DNA of 64,000 nucleotides, from the NCBI GenBank assembly GCA_000467715.1, contig AJFK01000423.1, positions 22,184 to 86,183 on the forward strand, in the 5' to 3' direction. The notes beneath the pieces were generated by a model. It ran no database searches. It saw only the letters and a list, made by a program, of their open reading frames with translations, and was not told where the DNA came from. This DNA is from Hysterium pulicare CBS 123377 (lineage: Eukaryota > Ascomycota > Dothideomycetes > Hysteriales > Hysteriaceae). The translations under genes and the position numbers were made by a program. Below are positions 1 through 10,851 of the stretch, piece by piece. Within the stretch, counting starts at the first letter, position 1; each line of letters begins with the position of its first letter.

Positions 1-1123
1 TATTAGTGAAAATTCCGATGAACGCTCCAATCTTTACCGACTACATACCGTGTCAGCATTACCAGCGGCAGCGACGGGAACAACGTTCTTCAACTTAATA
101 ATCTCGTTGATCAAGTAATCGATCTTGTTGTACACTGCCTTGTTGTAGTTGTCGTCGGTATAGGTTTTCGTGCCCCATGACATGTTGATGACCACGTTAT
201 CTTTCTTGTGGTGGTCTAAAATATCATCGTAGGTTTGTACGAGAGCGTCGATTGAGTGCTCATTATCCCAAACATTCTCTAGGGATCCTCTAGCTGTAGT
301 TCCGCAACGGACCACGGTGATATGGGCGTTTTTTGCGATGCCAGTCTTTGCCCCAGCTATCTTGCCTAGAACGCCACTTCCGTGACCTAAAAACTCGTCG
401 TCTTTGTCCTTGTTAGGAAGGAATGGGCCGGCGAATAGCCATTTTTCAATCTTGATATCTTTGAGTTCCTATGAGACGTCAATATCATGTTCGAATAATT
501 TTTTCAGGAATGAAAGTAGTCTCACTGCTTCATTACCTGCACCTGTATCTAAGAGGTAAATGTGGGTCCCGTCACCAGCGGACTTATCGTAATAATAGTA
601 GTTGGGTAGGTCTTTCCATGCCACACCTGGAGGCTGGGAATACATCCTCACATCGTCGTATGGGTCTTTCTGCGGTACAATAGAGTCTGCTCTTGTGGTT
701 ATACCTGCCCCTGTGGTTGTGACATCCCTTGGCAAGACTGATAATCCAGCCTTTTGGTTGGGATCTTTTTCATGCATGTCAGTCGCTTTCCCGCAGAAGT
801 CCACCTATTTGATGTAAGTTCAGAGTAAACAGATTGGCGAAATAGATGCTTACCTTGCCCCTGTAATTGTTGTTTATTTCGTCGCATGGGTTCTTGGAGT
901 CATCAATATCAACAACCCACATCATCGTCCCGATGGTTTTACTGTTCGACACCCAATATGACTTCTTATCGGAAGCCATACTCTCGAGCGTTTTCCCTAA
1001 ATCTGTATTCACAACTTTGTTTGCTGGATCAGTCGGGAAAACATGGAATTCTTCGACCTTTGCCTGGGCCAAATGCCCGGCCAGCGCCAGCGCCATGTAG
1101 GCAGCGTATTGCAGTCGGAGCAT
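1..1123 (-). CDS. Secreted subtilisin-like serine protease (S8), 3' end beyond left edge
   Basis: Only the first three exons (854-1123, 526-804, 49-468) lie in the window; a fourth intron starts at 48 and runs off the edge. The first ~20 residues form a signal peptide (MLRLQYAAYMALALAGHLAQA). The catalytic Asp is in YLLDTGAG, the catalytic His in GHGSGVLGKIAG, and the oxyanion-Asn region is VVPVAAAGNAD; the Ser exon is not visible. Intron 2 (469-525, 57 nt, GTGAGA...TAG, phase 0) contains an in-frame TAG, so reading straight through gives a false stop. Intron 1 is 805-853. The Met at 1123 was chosen over an upstream in-frame Met at 1234 because it begins the signal peptide. The family is secreted endopeptidases; the substrate is unknown. 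Family call is firm, exact specificity is not. Confidence 0.88.
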
Positions 1124-2605
1124 TGTGTGTGGTTTAAATGGAACGTTATCTGAAGGCTTGCAAACAGATGGTGTGATTGTTCGATTGATGTATAACTGTG
1201 AATCTGCAGCTTTAGGGTGAGGTGGCGAGGACATTTTATATCTAACAAATTTGTGAGTGTACTAAAGACTAATGACTTGAAAGTACAGATCATAACTCCT
1301 CTGAAATGGTGAGAACAATTTTGCAAGATCAGATGATCCTGACGCCTTCGATAATCCTCAAGTCCTTCCGTAAACCACCTGTCCATCTCATAGGTGTTAT
1401 GGTTCTCCGGGTCTAGCTGGGAAAGACTTCGACGTGGCGGCTAGATTGAGAGAGATGAAGATGAATGCATCCCTGCTGGAATAAGGGTTTGAAATGAAAT
1501 CTATGGACTCCTCTGGGGCTGTATTCACATTCCATTGTATATACACAATCCGATCCGGCAATATTGTCTATCTCGGTCAGATCTGCGCGTAAGGCTTTGG
1601 AGTTGAAAGGAAGGGGGAGTTTGGATTTCAGGCAGGCAGAGGGATGACATGAAGTGAGATTTTTACCCATTGATGTTGTGTGACGTGGAGAGAGCTGAGA
1701 TGCAGAAGTTGCGTCAGTGGCACTGCTGAGCTGACTTCACGTCCCGTATTGCTTAAGTGAGGACTTTAATGGTCCAAACTGAAACCAAGTTAAGCAGGAA
1801 GTGGGCCTCCGGCTTTTGAGGATCGGGCAGACCATATGGATCAATAGTTGGGCTTCTAGTGAGTGCCAGAAGGTGGGTGGGTGGATTGAGATCCACCGTC
1901 CTTCGCCTTCCACACACTGAGCCATCTGGTGGTATGTCGAAATGGCGTTGGGCATAGCGTCATCCTCGATTGAACAGGAAAGATAATAGTACTTGCTGTT
2001 TCACGCGTGGAAAGGCATATTCTGACGGCATCAAGTTTCTTTCCCTTCCGCGGATTGTGAGGAGATGAACGAGTTAGATATCACGGACGTATCTCAGTGA
2101 ACATCCAGAGATACTTCATAGAATAGGTGAGATATATTCGGCCTCTGAAGTTCTTTGACCGGATGAGATATTTCAGATGTCGGGTACTGGTTTGTGACTC
2201 GTGAGACAAGGAATCGGAAACTGAGATGGGCCTTAAAACGGGCCTTAAGTGGGCCTTAAAACGGGTTCCAACACGAAAGACAAGCCCAAGAATAGTCCTG
2301 ACAGCAAGTGGCGTAAACCAAGGGGTGACTGAGATGAGGCATGGTTAGAAGGCGGTGCTGGACCAATGAAAACTCAACGCAAAATCAAAGCAACACCGTT
2401 ACATCATTCAATGAAATCAACCATGAATGAGAGCTTTAAATATAATAACCTCTTACGCGTGGTTGAGCTTTACCAAACTCTTCTTCAAGGCGGTGCTGGC
2501 GCTTACGTGACCCGACCCCACTCTAACCATAAATAGAAACGTCCACCTGCCATCTTCCAACTTTGAAGCTGCTCATCTATTACAACACCAAGATACATTC
2601 ACAAC
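1124..2605. other. Intergenic region, no gene recognised
   Basis: Short open frames on the minus strand (85 aa at 1413-1670, 72 aa at 1737-1955) have no recognisable domain and no convincing splice or start context. A small direct repeat lies at 2228-2263 (separate entry). The last ~200 bases before 2606 probably hold the promoter of the next gene, with an A/T-rich element around 2436-2450 and an ATAAATA sequence near 2530. Confidence 0.5.
2228..2263. repeat. Three short direct repeats GGGCCTTAA
   Basis: The 9-mer GGGCCTTAA occurs at 2228, 2240 and 2251; the first and third copies extend to GGGCCTTAAAACGGG. Unit spacing is 11-12 bp. It is an imperfect minisatellite-like repeat in the intergenic region upstream of the 2EXR-like gene. 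No function can be assigned. Confidence 0.7.
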
Positions 2606-3371
2606 ATGCCACGCTTCCTTTTATGGAATGATGAGGATATGGACGCTGATGATCCCGAGACGGGTGAGAATTGGCCACGACCTGAAGCGACCGAACTTTG
2701 GCAAAGCAGGCTGATCGACAAGCGAATAACCACCAACAGCATCGACATAATATGCCCCGAATGGGCAGAAAAGAAGTCTACATGCGAACGGTTGCGCGGA
2801 CGGAACGCTGGCTCGCGGGCTTTTGTCAGCGAGCAAGCGTCCCAAGGGCTTGAGAAAGACATCAGCTATGAGCCTCAGGCCTCACCATTGTTGCGACTTC
2901 CTTCGGAATTGCGTCTTCAGATTCTAGAGTACGCTCTTCAACCTCAGAAAGGGACGGCAGAACACAATGTCACCCAAATTGGACGCAGACCATCATGGAT
3001 CAAGATACCTGATAAAGACGGCAAAGTTCGGTGGGTAAAAAACCCCGAAAAAGAACCCCAGGTTCCGAGCGATGCTCCACACCAGCATCTGTGGATTAGG
3101 ACGTCTTCAATCATCTTTGCGTGCAAGCAATTGTATATCGAAGGCCGCCCTATCGCATTGAAAGCACATACCTTTAATTTAGATTCTCGACCATATCAGT
3201 TTTTGGGTCCTCGCCGAGAACTCAAAGGGGGACCAAACCTTTCAAATGTGTATGTGATCGTTATTCAGCTTGTGTCTTTACTGATTCTCATACAGGCTTT
3301 ACCTCAAATGTGACTCGACGTCTGTCGTAACATCTTTATGTTTCGGAGTACCTTTCGATCGTAATTTGTAA
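2606..3371 (+). CDS. 2EXR/F-box-like domain protein
   Basis: Two exons, 2606-3249 and 3296-3371, joined by a 46-nt intron (GTATGT, branch ACTGAT, acceptor ACAG, phase 2), give 239 aa. From about residue 92 the sequence SPLLRLPSELRLQILEYAL matches the start of the fungal 2EXR (F-box-like) domain, and IIFACKQLYIEGRPIALKAHTFNLD is its usual second block. The N-terminal ~90 residues are acidic and not recognised. Such proteins are common and expanded in Pezizomycotina; their roles are mostly unknown and no catalytic residues are visible. The C-terminal exon adds only ~24 residues, so the protein ends soon after the domain and may be short for the family. Domain call is good, cellular role unknown. 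Confidence 0.72.
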
Positions 3372-3905
3372 AGTCGATTAATCAACGTTGTCGCTCGTGG
3401 AACAGATTATTTGATTATATTTGAAACTAAGGGCCGTTTCCTTGATTGGCAATTGACTTTGAGAGTTATTGCGAAGAGTGCTTGATTGCGGTCAAAAAAC
3501 AGCGAGTTTAGTGAGTTGACTTTTATCCTTTGAAGGTAGTCGGAGCCTGACATGCTACCAATTCGGACACAACGTTGAACAATTTCTGGAGAAATGAATA
3601 TCCTGCGTTGGCGGAGGGAAAGCCATCCTATGGCGCAAAATATACCCAGGGTTCTTGTGTCTTGTCATGGCGTTGGGCGCTTCACCTCAGGCATTCATGG
3701 TAGGTGCTGCATTACCAGATACCGAATTTCAAAGCGACGTTCGGCCGTTGCTGAGCTGGTCGTTGCTGAGGAAATGATGGTTTAAGGGCCCATTGGTACT
3801 TGGAAGGCCGTTCCTGTGGCATTAATTGCCCGCCTGGTGGTTGTGGCAGCTGTGGTTGATGCTGGGGGAGCCCAGAGGCACGCGGAAGCGATACTGCTCT
3901 CAGTT
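3372..3905. other. Intergenic region, nothing recognised
   Basis: About 530 bases between a convergent pair of loci. One 63-codon plus-strand frame (3594-3785) has no recognisable features and is not supported as a gene. Confidence 0.5.
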
Positions 3906-6386
3906 CTATGATCTCATCGTATCGATGTCGAGTGCTTGCTTCAATGCGTCCTGATCAAATGTAAACAACATCTTGCGAGCCTCTTCTTTCCGAATCTTCC
4001 ATTCTGCAACTTGCTTCTCGAACCCACGCGTCATTTTGGTGACCACTAGAGTCTGAGGGCTGCCTCTGTGCTCCGTCTCATGCGTGCAGTCGCTACGGCC
4101 ACCGTCCAGTTGTCGATGAAGATGCTGCCTGCGAGCCTTGGCCACTGGAAATCGTCCGGTCCTCATGGAAGGACTTACGAGGAAGGCGTTGAGCTTTGAG
4201 CAGACGCCACAGCTACAATTGACCCTGTGACGGACCCAGTCGCGAGAAGGGGAAGGTTCCATTCGAACGAAGTTCAGAAGGTACACATCCAATACCGTGT
4301 TGGACATGCTTTGGTAGCGTTCGTCGGAAAGTTAGACATTCCATTTAGGTATTAGCGAGATGAGTTCTTTCAAAAGGGGAACGAAAAGGGTTGGAAGATC
4401 CGTAGGATCGGCCAAATGAGATCCAGATTCAAACTTTGCGAGAATTTGGTGGACCTCCTCCGTAAGTCCCAGTGAATGACAATGATCAAGGAACACACCG
4501 AGAGCTTTGGGGTCTATTCCAGGGATCCGCTCTTTTTCTCGCGAAGAGTGACTGAGATGTGATAACCGGGATTATCTTGGCGTCTGAACTGCTTGGACAA
4601 TAAACCTTACCCATTGTTCTACGGAGAAATGTTGGCTTATTTCAGGGACAAGCTCCTTGAATATCGCGGTCATGGTAGTCTTTCCAACCTTTTCTCGAGG
4701 AGACTCTCAGAGATGGTTCAGAAAATTGATCGCAAAAGGTCCTCTCTTTGCATGCCGTCTAACGATCGGAATGATACTGTACGAAGCTTTTAGTATGTGA
4801 ATTTGAAGATACAATGCGAGCCCGTACCTTTGTAGAAGATATTGCTCACCTCCTTCTATCGTGAAAATTTCCATAAGGGCAACTGAATCCTGTTGAAAGA
4901 GCTCCTGCGCTGACTGTAACAATTCTCTAAGCTTCTGCATGACCCAATCACTTAGTCCAGATTCTTTCTCCCTGTCTAAGGTGCACTTATTGATTCCATC
5001 TCGGAGTAGGCTACAAAGCGCGTCATAACGATTTCTTACAATTCTCAAGGCTAATATTTTCGTCAGTCAACGTCTCAAACGCGATGTTAGTTGTACTTGC
5101 CAAGGTTGCAAATTGGCGAATCCTATTCTATCCATGGATGCACCAATATCTTCGAATAGGCTGCAAGGGGCATGACTTAACATCTTTTTAACGCGCTCGA
5201 AAAGTTCTAAAACTGCCAATACTAATGTACCAACGGCTACCCCAATAAGTGTTTCGTCGGAGAACATGCCATAGCCGCGAGAGGGAATCTCTGCCAGCCG
5301 TTTGGTGTTATGAACAATGACTTGCTGGCAAAGGTCGCGTAATGCATGTATTTGGAACTTTTCCGCAGTGGGCTCGTTGGTTCGGTGCGAGAAATAGTCG
5401 AGAAGAACGTTGGCTTTCCTATTCTCCTCAGAAGAGACGTATTCCGCTTTCAAAGAAGCTGTGCCCAAGAACGACCCAACATCAGCCTTTGATATCAGCA
5501 CGAATGCCTTCGCGATCTGGTTAGATTGCTTAAAGATATAATATTAGGGATGCTTACTGCTCTGCGATAAAAATGTGTTGCAGTGTCTCCTTCATTACCA
5601 GTGAGCCCTTCGAAGTCTTCCTCGTCTGGACTTTCGCCGTCAAATGGATCGATCTGAACCAAGTCATCATCCAATATTTTGATCTTTTCGGTGATTATTC
5701 TTCCATCAGTATCGAACACGGTGTCAAGGGTGTATACATTATTAATGATGTCAACCAAATCGTGAGGGCCTTCGTCATTGTGATAACGGTTATATCTGTG
5801 GCCGTAAAAGTCCTCATCTTCTGCAGAACCGTGTAATCTTCGTTCTAATGTTGCAAGATAAAGACAAAACCCTGTGGCATCACAAGCCTGCTCAAGAACA
5901 CGAGCTTGGTCTAAGTTCTGACCTTTCAACGACTGTAGTTTAAGACTCGCTTATGTATATTGATGATTTAATATGTATACCAATCCGCTCTTTGTTGGAA
6001 CGAGACCGACCCACGATTTGCTTTCGCCAACAGTCCCTGATCTTCTGAAGAGCAGCTGAGTCGCAGCGCATGCTCGTTTCAGTTAAAGATACGTCTGGGT
6101 TATCTCGCACAAGGTTGTATGTCAATACCCATCGATATCCCAACTCTATAGGAAGAACCTATATGAAGTCAGTGACATTCTTCTAGAAGTTGAGGATCAG
6201 TAACTTCAGTCAATCTGCAAATTCTGCCACACGTCCAGAACCGGATGCTCCAGAATCTTCCGACTTGTTCCCAATTTGCGCCAATTGGTTGTCAAGCTCT
6301 TCCATCACGTCGAAGCAAGTCTCATCGTCAGATCCCTCTCTAAGGTAGACCTGCGGGATGGGTCGTCGCCCTTGCACCGTACTCAT
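3906..6386 (-). pseudogene. Degenerate fungal 2OG-Fe(II) oxygenase-family gene
   Basis: Blocks of coding-like sequence run down the minus strand in the order seen in a large fungal 2OG-Fe(II)/prolyl-4-hydroxylase-like family: GYRWVLTYNLV (about 6145-6110), LNHQYT..ASLKLQSLKG (about 5980-5920), FCLYLATLERRLHG, THFYRRA, FVLISKADVGSFL, and a C-terminal block with NCSCGVC, HLHRQLDGG and SPQTLVVTKM, ending at TAG 3906-3908. Lesions: a frame change between the first two blocks near 5985-5990; TAA in the second block, between QYT and ASLKL (about 5953); in-frame TAA at 4332-4334 between KWNV and SDERYQSM; and unmatched splice phases near 5048-5090. The catalytic N-terminal half is missing: the 5' segment (6386 to about 6210) encodes only ~58 residues before the GYRW block. 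A plausible intron with GTAAGC...CCAG lies around 5500-5545. Family assignment rests on remembered block patterns; the stops and frame changes are seen directly. Confidence 0.68.
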
Positions 6387-6694
6387 CTTAGATGAACGTG
6401 GAAAGTTTGTATTGGAATATGCAGTAAGATAATTTCATATGGGCTTTGCGTGGATATAGGAAAAGGATTTTCGTGGAACGATTGGATGATACAGAAATAT
6501 TGCCTATTAGACGCCCTGGAGTTGACGACACGCTGACACACTTATCATCACTAGCGCCTTGGCAATTCACTACAAGGATCATAGACGGTATTATCACATC
6601 AGCCTCCACAATGCATTCGATGACTTTAAGCTTCTATGATAGGTAGAAAGGTTCCCTATACAAAAAGAACACTACTATATCCCTTTAACCTCCC
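6387..6694. other. Short intergenic region, nothing recognised
   Basis: About 300 bases between the pseudogene 5' end and the Ctf18 stop codon. Small overlapping frames on both strands show no recognisable protein. Confidence 0.5.
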
Positions 6695-9600
6695 TTATAG
6701 ACCTCTCATTAACTCATCAAGCGTAACAGGTTTCCTAACTGCATTCGAGAACCCCTCATGAAAACTGACCCAGACTCTACCCACATCATCAGGGTCCTTC
6801 TCATTCTTCCTCTTCTTCTTCGTGACCTCAACCCCGACAACAGGCTCCAGCTGAGTAGCCACAACTCTCCCAAAGAAATCCCGCTTAACCCCTTTTTCCT
6901 TTTCCCTTGCTTTCTTCGTTTCCTCGTTATCTACTCTCGTGTCTTCCACCTCTTCGGCATCAACTTGACCACCACGCTTCTTTCGAGCTTCTGCATTCAG
7001 CTTCGCACTCTCACGCTTCCATTCCATTTCCAGCACTTGCCTGACTGCAAATCTGACCTTTTCTTCTTTCTTTCCGGCCATCGTTTCAAAAACGCCGATT
7101 TGATCAAGTGGTGGTTCCATTCTGAACACCCATCCACCGCTTCTGCTATTCGGGTCATCAAACTCGACTTTACTTCTTTCAAAACGTACTCCAGTTGCAG
7201 CCATAGCGTCCACTGCCCTCTTTACAAGCAACTTTTCACTTGCTTTCCTGACCGAGGCTGTTGCCGCTGTCCTATTGCTAGTCGTGCCAGTGTTGACGAT
7301 TACAGGTTTAACGTCAGGAGAGAGCAGGCGTAGGATATAAGGGAGAAAGTCCGTAGCAAGGTCTTCAGGAGACCGGAATAAGCGAGTAAGTGGTAAACTT
7401 AATGTCGAATGCAGCCCTGTCAGCTGAGCACGGTTTGATTTCTGCAGTTCAGATGCTGTGTATGGGGCGCTAGAACCAGAGAATGGGGCAGCAACATCAG
7501 CGGTCTGGTCGGCTTTTGTGGAAGCAGAACTACGCATATTTCCGGGTGATGCGAAGAGGTGATGAAAGGCAAGAACGGATTGTGATAGATAGGGAGCAAG
7601 TTCCCACTCTTGGGAACCATGTACAGCTGATGAGAGCGTATCATGAAAGTGTAGCCAGTCGTACGCTGAGGTCGGCTTGCTGAGAAGCGTGTCGTCTTGG
7701 AAACGTTGGCTTGGATAGGATGTGAAGCAGTCTATACGGGATGTGAGCATGTTCCAAAGTATTGATAATAGGTTGGAGCCTTACCCGTTACAATTCTGTC
7801 GCAGTCTCCGCTGGTGTCGACCATTTCTCTCAATCTGTCCATAGCTCGTCGTTTACTCGCTTCAGCTACGCCAACTGCTCCTTTCGTGTCTGAGCGTCCC
7901 GTCTGTTGATAAGTAAAGTTTCCACTCTTAGGGAATCCCGCGCCCTCCTTAAACACACGTTCAACAACTTCTTTCGCTCCTCCTCGACCAAGACTCCTGG
8001 CAGCTCCACCTCCGTGCGATAGATCGCTGAGAATGTTCTCCTCGATCCATCCTCTTGTCAACCTCATAGTGCCAGGAGCGGAGTGCATGGAAGCTCGAAG
8101 TTTCCCTGCAACCCATTCGCCTACCACCATTACACCACGTATGTCGCCCTCGCCGGTCCCACTGCCAGTACCGCCTTCTTTCTTCGTGCTGACACCCCAG
8201 GTAGCCTCGCATAGGCGACGCACGCCGTCGGAATTGCAAGGAATTCCCTCCTTTTCGAAAATTGAATGCATCCGAGACACTATCATGTTGAGCGGCGGCT
8301 TGCGAATATGGATTATTTCTGCAATAGATGTTTGGCGTAAGGGTCGTAAGGAGGGGTGATAGACATCGTTGCAGATTAGAATCAAGGGTCGGAGTAGCCG
8401 AAATCTATCCCCTTTGCGCTTCTTCTTCGTAGGTGCTGCAGAACTTTGTGGCCCAATAGAGCGGGAGTTCTTTTCGTCAAGGTTGATTAGATCAATCAAG
8501 GCTTTGATAAAGCCACCTTCACCACCACCTCCGCTTCCACCAACGACTCCATCTACTTCATCCACCACAACGCACACGGGTTTACCAGCCTTACGAACTT
8601 TGCCAGATGCTGTATTAGTATTTACACCCTTGACGTTCTCAGTGCCGACCATATCTCGGATTCGACCTTTCACAACTTCTCGACTACGTTCATCACTGGC
8701 ATTGATCTCTTGGACCTCGTAACCGGCTTGTCTTGCGCACACGTGCGCCAATGTAGTTTTCCCCAGACCAGGAGGGCCTGTAAGGAGAAGAATTTTGCGG
8801 TGCTTTTGCTCTTCACCATCATCTTGTCCGTGTTTTCCAGGCTTCGCTTTCGGCTTGCTTGAACCGGGGAATACAATTGGGTCCCAGTTCTTCAGCCAAC
8901 GCAGCACTGATCGATGTGTTCGTTCGTCGCCGACTAGGTCTGTAAATTTCCGTGCGCGGTACTTCTCAGTCCACATGAGAGTCCTGTTACTTTTGTTACT
9001 CTGACAGTGGCCTGCAGGTTGCTCAATACTTTCTCTTGCAGTCTCGTTGCTCGCTTCGCGCTCAGCGTTCTTCGCTTCTTTTACCTTCGCAGCATCATCT
9101 ATCAGTTGGTGGATATCGATACCATAATAGCTCTTTCTCGCGTGGCCAGGTTCCGCGACTGATCGGGATGCGATCAACTGCTCGTAGGGGACAGCAGGCT
9201 TCTCGAGTTTCCGTGCAATATACGTGGACTTCCCAGAAGCGGTCACAGCCATCAACGGACGCCTGTTGGTGGCCGAGTAGACTTCTGGCGGGGTCTGGAT
9301 GGGCTTTACTGGCGAGGGAGACTCGAAATAGTGGTCTAAGTCCGCGACTGGTACAGTTTCTGGGTCCACGTCCGTGTCGTCTTGACTTGCTGGTGGAGTA
9401 GTATTGTCCACGGGATTAGGAAAGGACGGGACCTCCTTGATGCTAGTAAACGCCCTCCTCTTGGTGTTGGCAGCCTTCAACGCAGCCAGCTCGTCCTCAT
9501 CATCCGATTCATCCAGAAACCCTCCTATTATCCTCGTTGACTGGTTCGGGCCGACATCTTTCAAGGGGCTCCGAACAACGTCAGGCCTCTTCCTTTTCTT

Positions 9601-10045
9601 TGGTGTTGTTGCATTTGGAGAGGAGCTGGGTGGGTATGTGACCGGCGAAGAGATCATCGGCATGGTGAGACTGGGTGGGGAGGATGGTGGGATTTGGAAA
9701 TCTAGAAAGGTCCTCGAATATGCGTTGGTGGTGCAAGATTTAGAACCTTTTACAGGAGTGTCTATTCCTAATAAGCTTCTGTTCAAATATTCATTCGACG
9801 CGCAGTCTGTAATTACCGATCGCGTAGTCCTCTTCACTCCTAAAAACCTCGGGAATATGCCAGGCCCTATGTTGAATGACTACACCAAGCTCGTTCTTTC
9901 GCACTGTCGCTTCCTCGACCTGCAATTGTAGTGCTTCTAGTTCGTCCGAATGAGAGACAAACGCGTCCTGCAGCTGATCGAGTTCAGAGTGGAGGTGTAT
10001 TGCAGGGTCGAAAGAAGAAGGTAACCTAGGAGATGAGTTGAACAT
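6695..10045 (-). CDS. ctf18: Ctf18, large subunit of the alternative RFC clamp loader
   Basis: Three exons, 9886-10045, 7785-9839 and 6695-7731, give 1083 aa; both introns (9840-9885, 46 nt; 7732-7784, 53 nt) are phase 1 and keep the frame. The AAA+ core begins at LMWTEKYRARKFTDLVGDE, the RFC-like entry motif, near residue 342. Walker A is GPPGLGKTT (about 408-416) and Walker B is VVVDEVDG (about 477-484). A sensor-1-like segment LILICNDVYHPSLRPLR follows. The N-terminal ~330 residues are low complexity, acidic and basic, with a PKKRKRPD stretch that may be a nuclear signal. The C-terminal third (basic, KKKRKN) resembles the Ctf18 tail that binds Dcc1/Ctf8. In other fungi Ctf18-RFC loads or unloads PCNA and supports sister-chromatid cohesion and the replication checkpoint. 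Strong match; exact start less certain. Confidence 0.93.
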
Positions 10046-10628
10046 AAGTCTAGCGTATATGGGAAGAAGTTGTCTTCATCATTGTGAATTCAATGTCGTG
10101 TTAAAGAGTTTCACGGCAGAGTCGCGAACGCGACTTGGAAGCTCGACGCGCAGCTTGTCCGTGCACTGCCAAGCTTCGAGCCCCGGTCACGTGAATACTG
10201 TCTTTGGACCACATCAGTCTTCATGTACCAGCTCAGCCTAAGTAATACATACTAAAAAAGCCTTTTCCACTATTCTTGATTAGACTAAATTGCGCCGGTA
10301 CATCCGGGATCTTGCAGTGTACGACAAAGCCATTAACATTCTTTGCTGGAGCTCAAACCTGTTCGGTAAACAGGGTCAACCCTCTGGGCACATCCCAAAG
10401 CATCAGAATTAACCAGGCCTGTTTATGAGGATTAGCATTAGAAGTAGGTTTGTGTCCTTTATCTTCTGTTGTTGGGTCATAGTCACATGCAATTCTCCAC
10501 TCTGTGGGGCTGAAAAACTGAGGTGTTGGGTAGCTTTGGGCTGAAATTCTGCCCCACCCAAATCGAGTGTTTCTCTGTCTTATTATGTCACTATATTTTA
10601 GTTTTAAAATTTGTCTTTTCCAAATCAA
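10046..10628. other. Intergenic region upstream of ctf18 and of the tRNA gene
   Basis: It holds the ctf18 promoter on the minus strand and the upstream flank of the tRNA on the plus strand. A TATA-like stretch CTATATTTTAGTTTTAAAAT lies about 40 bases before the tRNA; TATA elements at such positions are known for fungal Pol III genes. A 91-codon minus frame (10353-10628) is not supported as a gene. Confidence 0.45.
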
Positions 10629-10653
10629 AGCTGAATGGCGCAGCGGAAGCGCG

Positions 10654-10707
10654 GTAAGTTCATACAGCCTTCGACATAATTAAACGCATGCTGATTGCCT
10701 ACGGCAG
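10654..10707 (+). other. GT-AG intervening sequence in tRNA-iMet, after position 26
   Basis: This 54-nt insert starts with GTAAGT, the best nuclear donor consensus, and ends CTACGGCAG. CTGAT, with its A at 10694, lies 13 nt before the end, in the usual fungal branch-point window. It separates the D-arm from the anticodon stem, between G26 and C27. Removing it restores the standard spacing. It has no run of four T's that would stop Pol III. Confidence 0.75.
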
Positions 10708-10718
10708 CCGGGCTCATA

Positions 10719-10739
10719 GGGACGAAAAAGACACTATAA
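10719..10739 (+). other. Standard tRNA intron at position 37/38
   Basis: A 21-nt insert (GGGACGAAAAAGACACTATAA) sits one base 3' of the CAT anticodon. This is the site used by nuclear tRNA introns cut by the tRNA splicing endonuclease. It lacks GT-AG ends, unlike the two flanking inserts. Confidence 0.8.
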
Positions 10740-10748
10740 ACCCGGAGG

Positions 10749-10806
10749 GTAGGTTCTCATGATATTCTAAGTGTGCACAATTCGTTTAGTTACTAATTTC
10801 GTATAG
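10749..10806 (+). other. GT-AG intervening sequence in tRNA-iMet, variable loop
   Basis: This 58-nt insert starts GTAGGT and ends CGTATAG. It contains TTACTAAT, close to the optimal fungal branch site, with the branch A at 10796, ten bases before the acceptor. It interrupts the variable loop after position 46. After removal the loop reads AGGAC. No T-run of four or more is present. Confidence 0.75.
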
Positions 10807-10837
10807 ACAGCGGATCGAAACCGCTTTCAGCTAATCG

Positions 10838-10844
10838 TTTTTTT
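10838..10844 (+). terminator. Pol III terminator, seven T's
   Basis: A run of seven T's begins four bases after the tRNA discriminator base (10833); a second run of five follows at 10847-10851. The tRNA region 10629-10837 contains no run of four T's, so the full intron-bearing precursor could be made by Pol III. Confidence 0.85.
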
Positions 10845-10851
10845 CCTTTTT

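Larger units (their letters stand above)
10629..10833 (+). tRNA. tRNA-iMet: Initiator tRNA-Met(CAU) with three intervening sequences
   Basis: Four exon pieces (10629-10653, 10708-10718, 10740-10748, 10807-10833) join into a 72-nt cloverleaf. Acceptor stem AGCTGAA/TTCAGCT; D-stem GCGC/GCGC; anticodon stem CCGGG/CCCGG with loop CTCATAA, anticodon CAT at 10715-10717; T-stem AGCGG/CCGCT with loop ATCGAAA. A1:U72, three G:C pairs next to the anticodon loop, and A54/A60 in the T-loop are initiator hallmarks. The 21-nt insert (10719-10739) lies at the standard 37/38 site. Two further inserts are at unusual sites: 10654-10707, after position 26, and 10749-10806, in the variable loop. Each begins GT, ends AG and has a branch-like sequence (CTGAT, CTAAT). 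The A box (TGGCGCAGCGG) and B box (GGATCGAAACC) are uninterrupted. The cloverleaf is firm; the splicing route is inference. Confidence 0.9.

Noticed and set aside
469-471. In-frame TAG as evidence that the subtilase is a pseudogene
   Set aside because: It is the acceptor of a well-formed 57-nt GTGAGA...TAG phase-0 intron, and the frame is intact after removal.
6758-7333. 191-codon plus-strand open frame
   Set aside because: It lies entirely opposite the Ctf18 C-terminal exon and has no domain of its own; a shadow frame.
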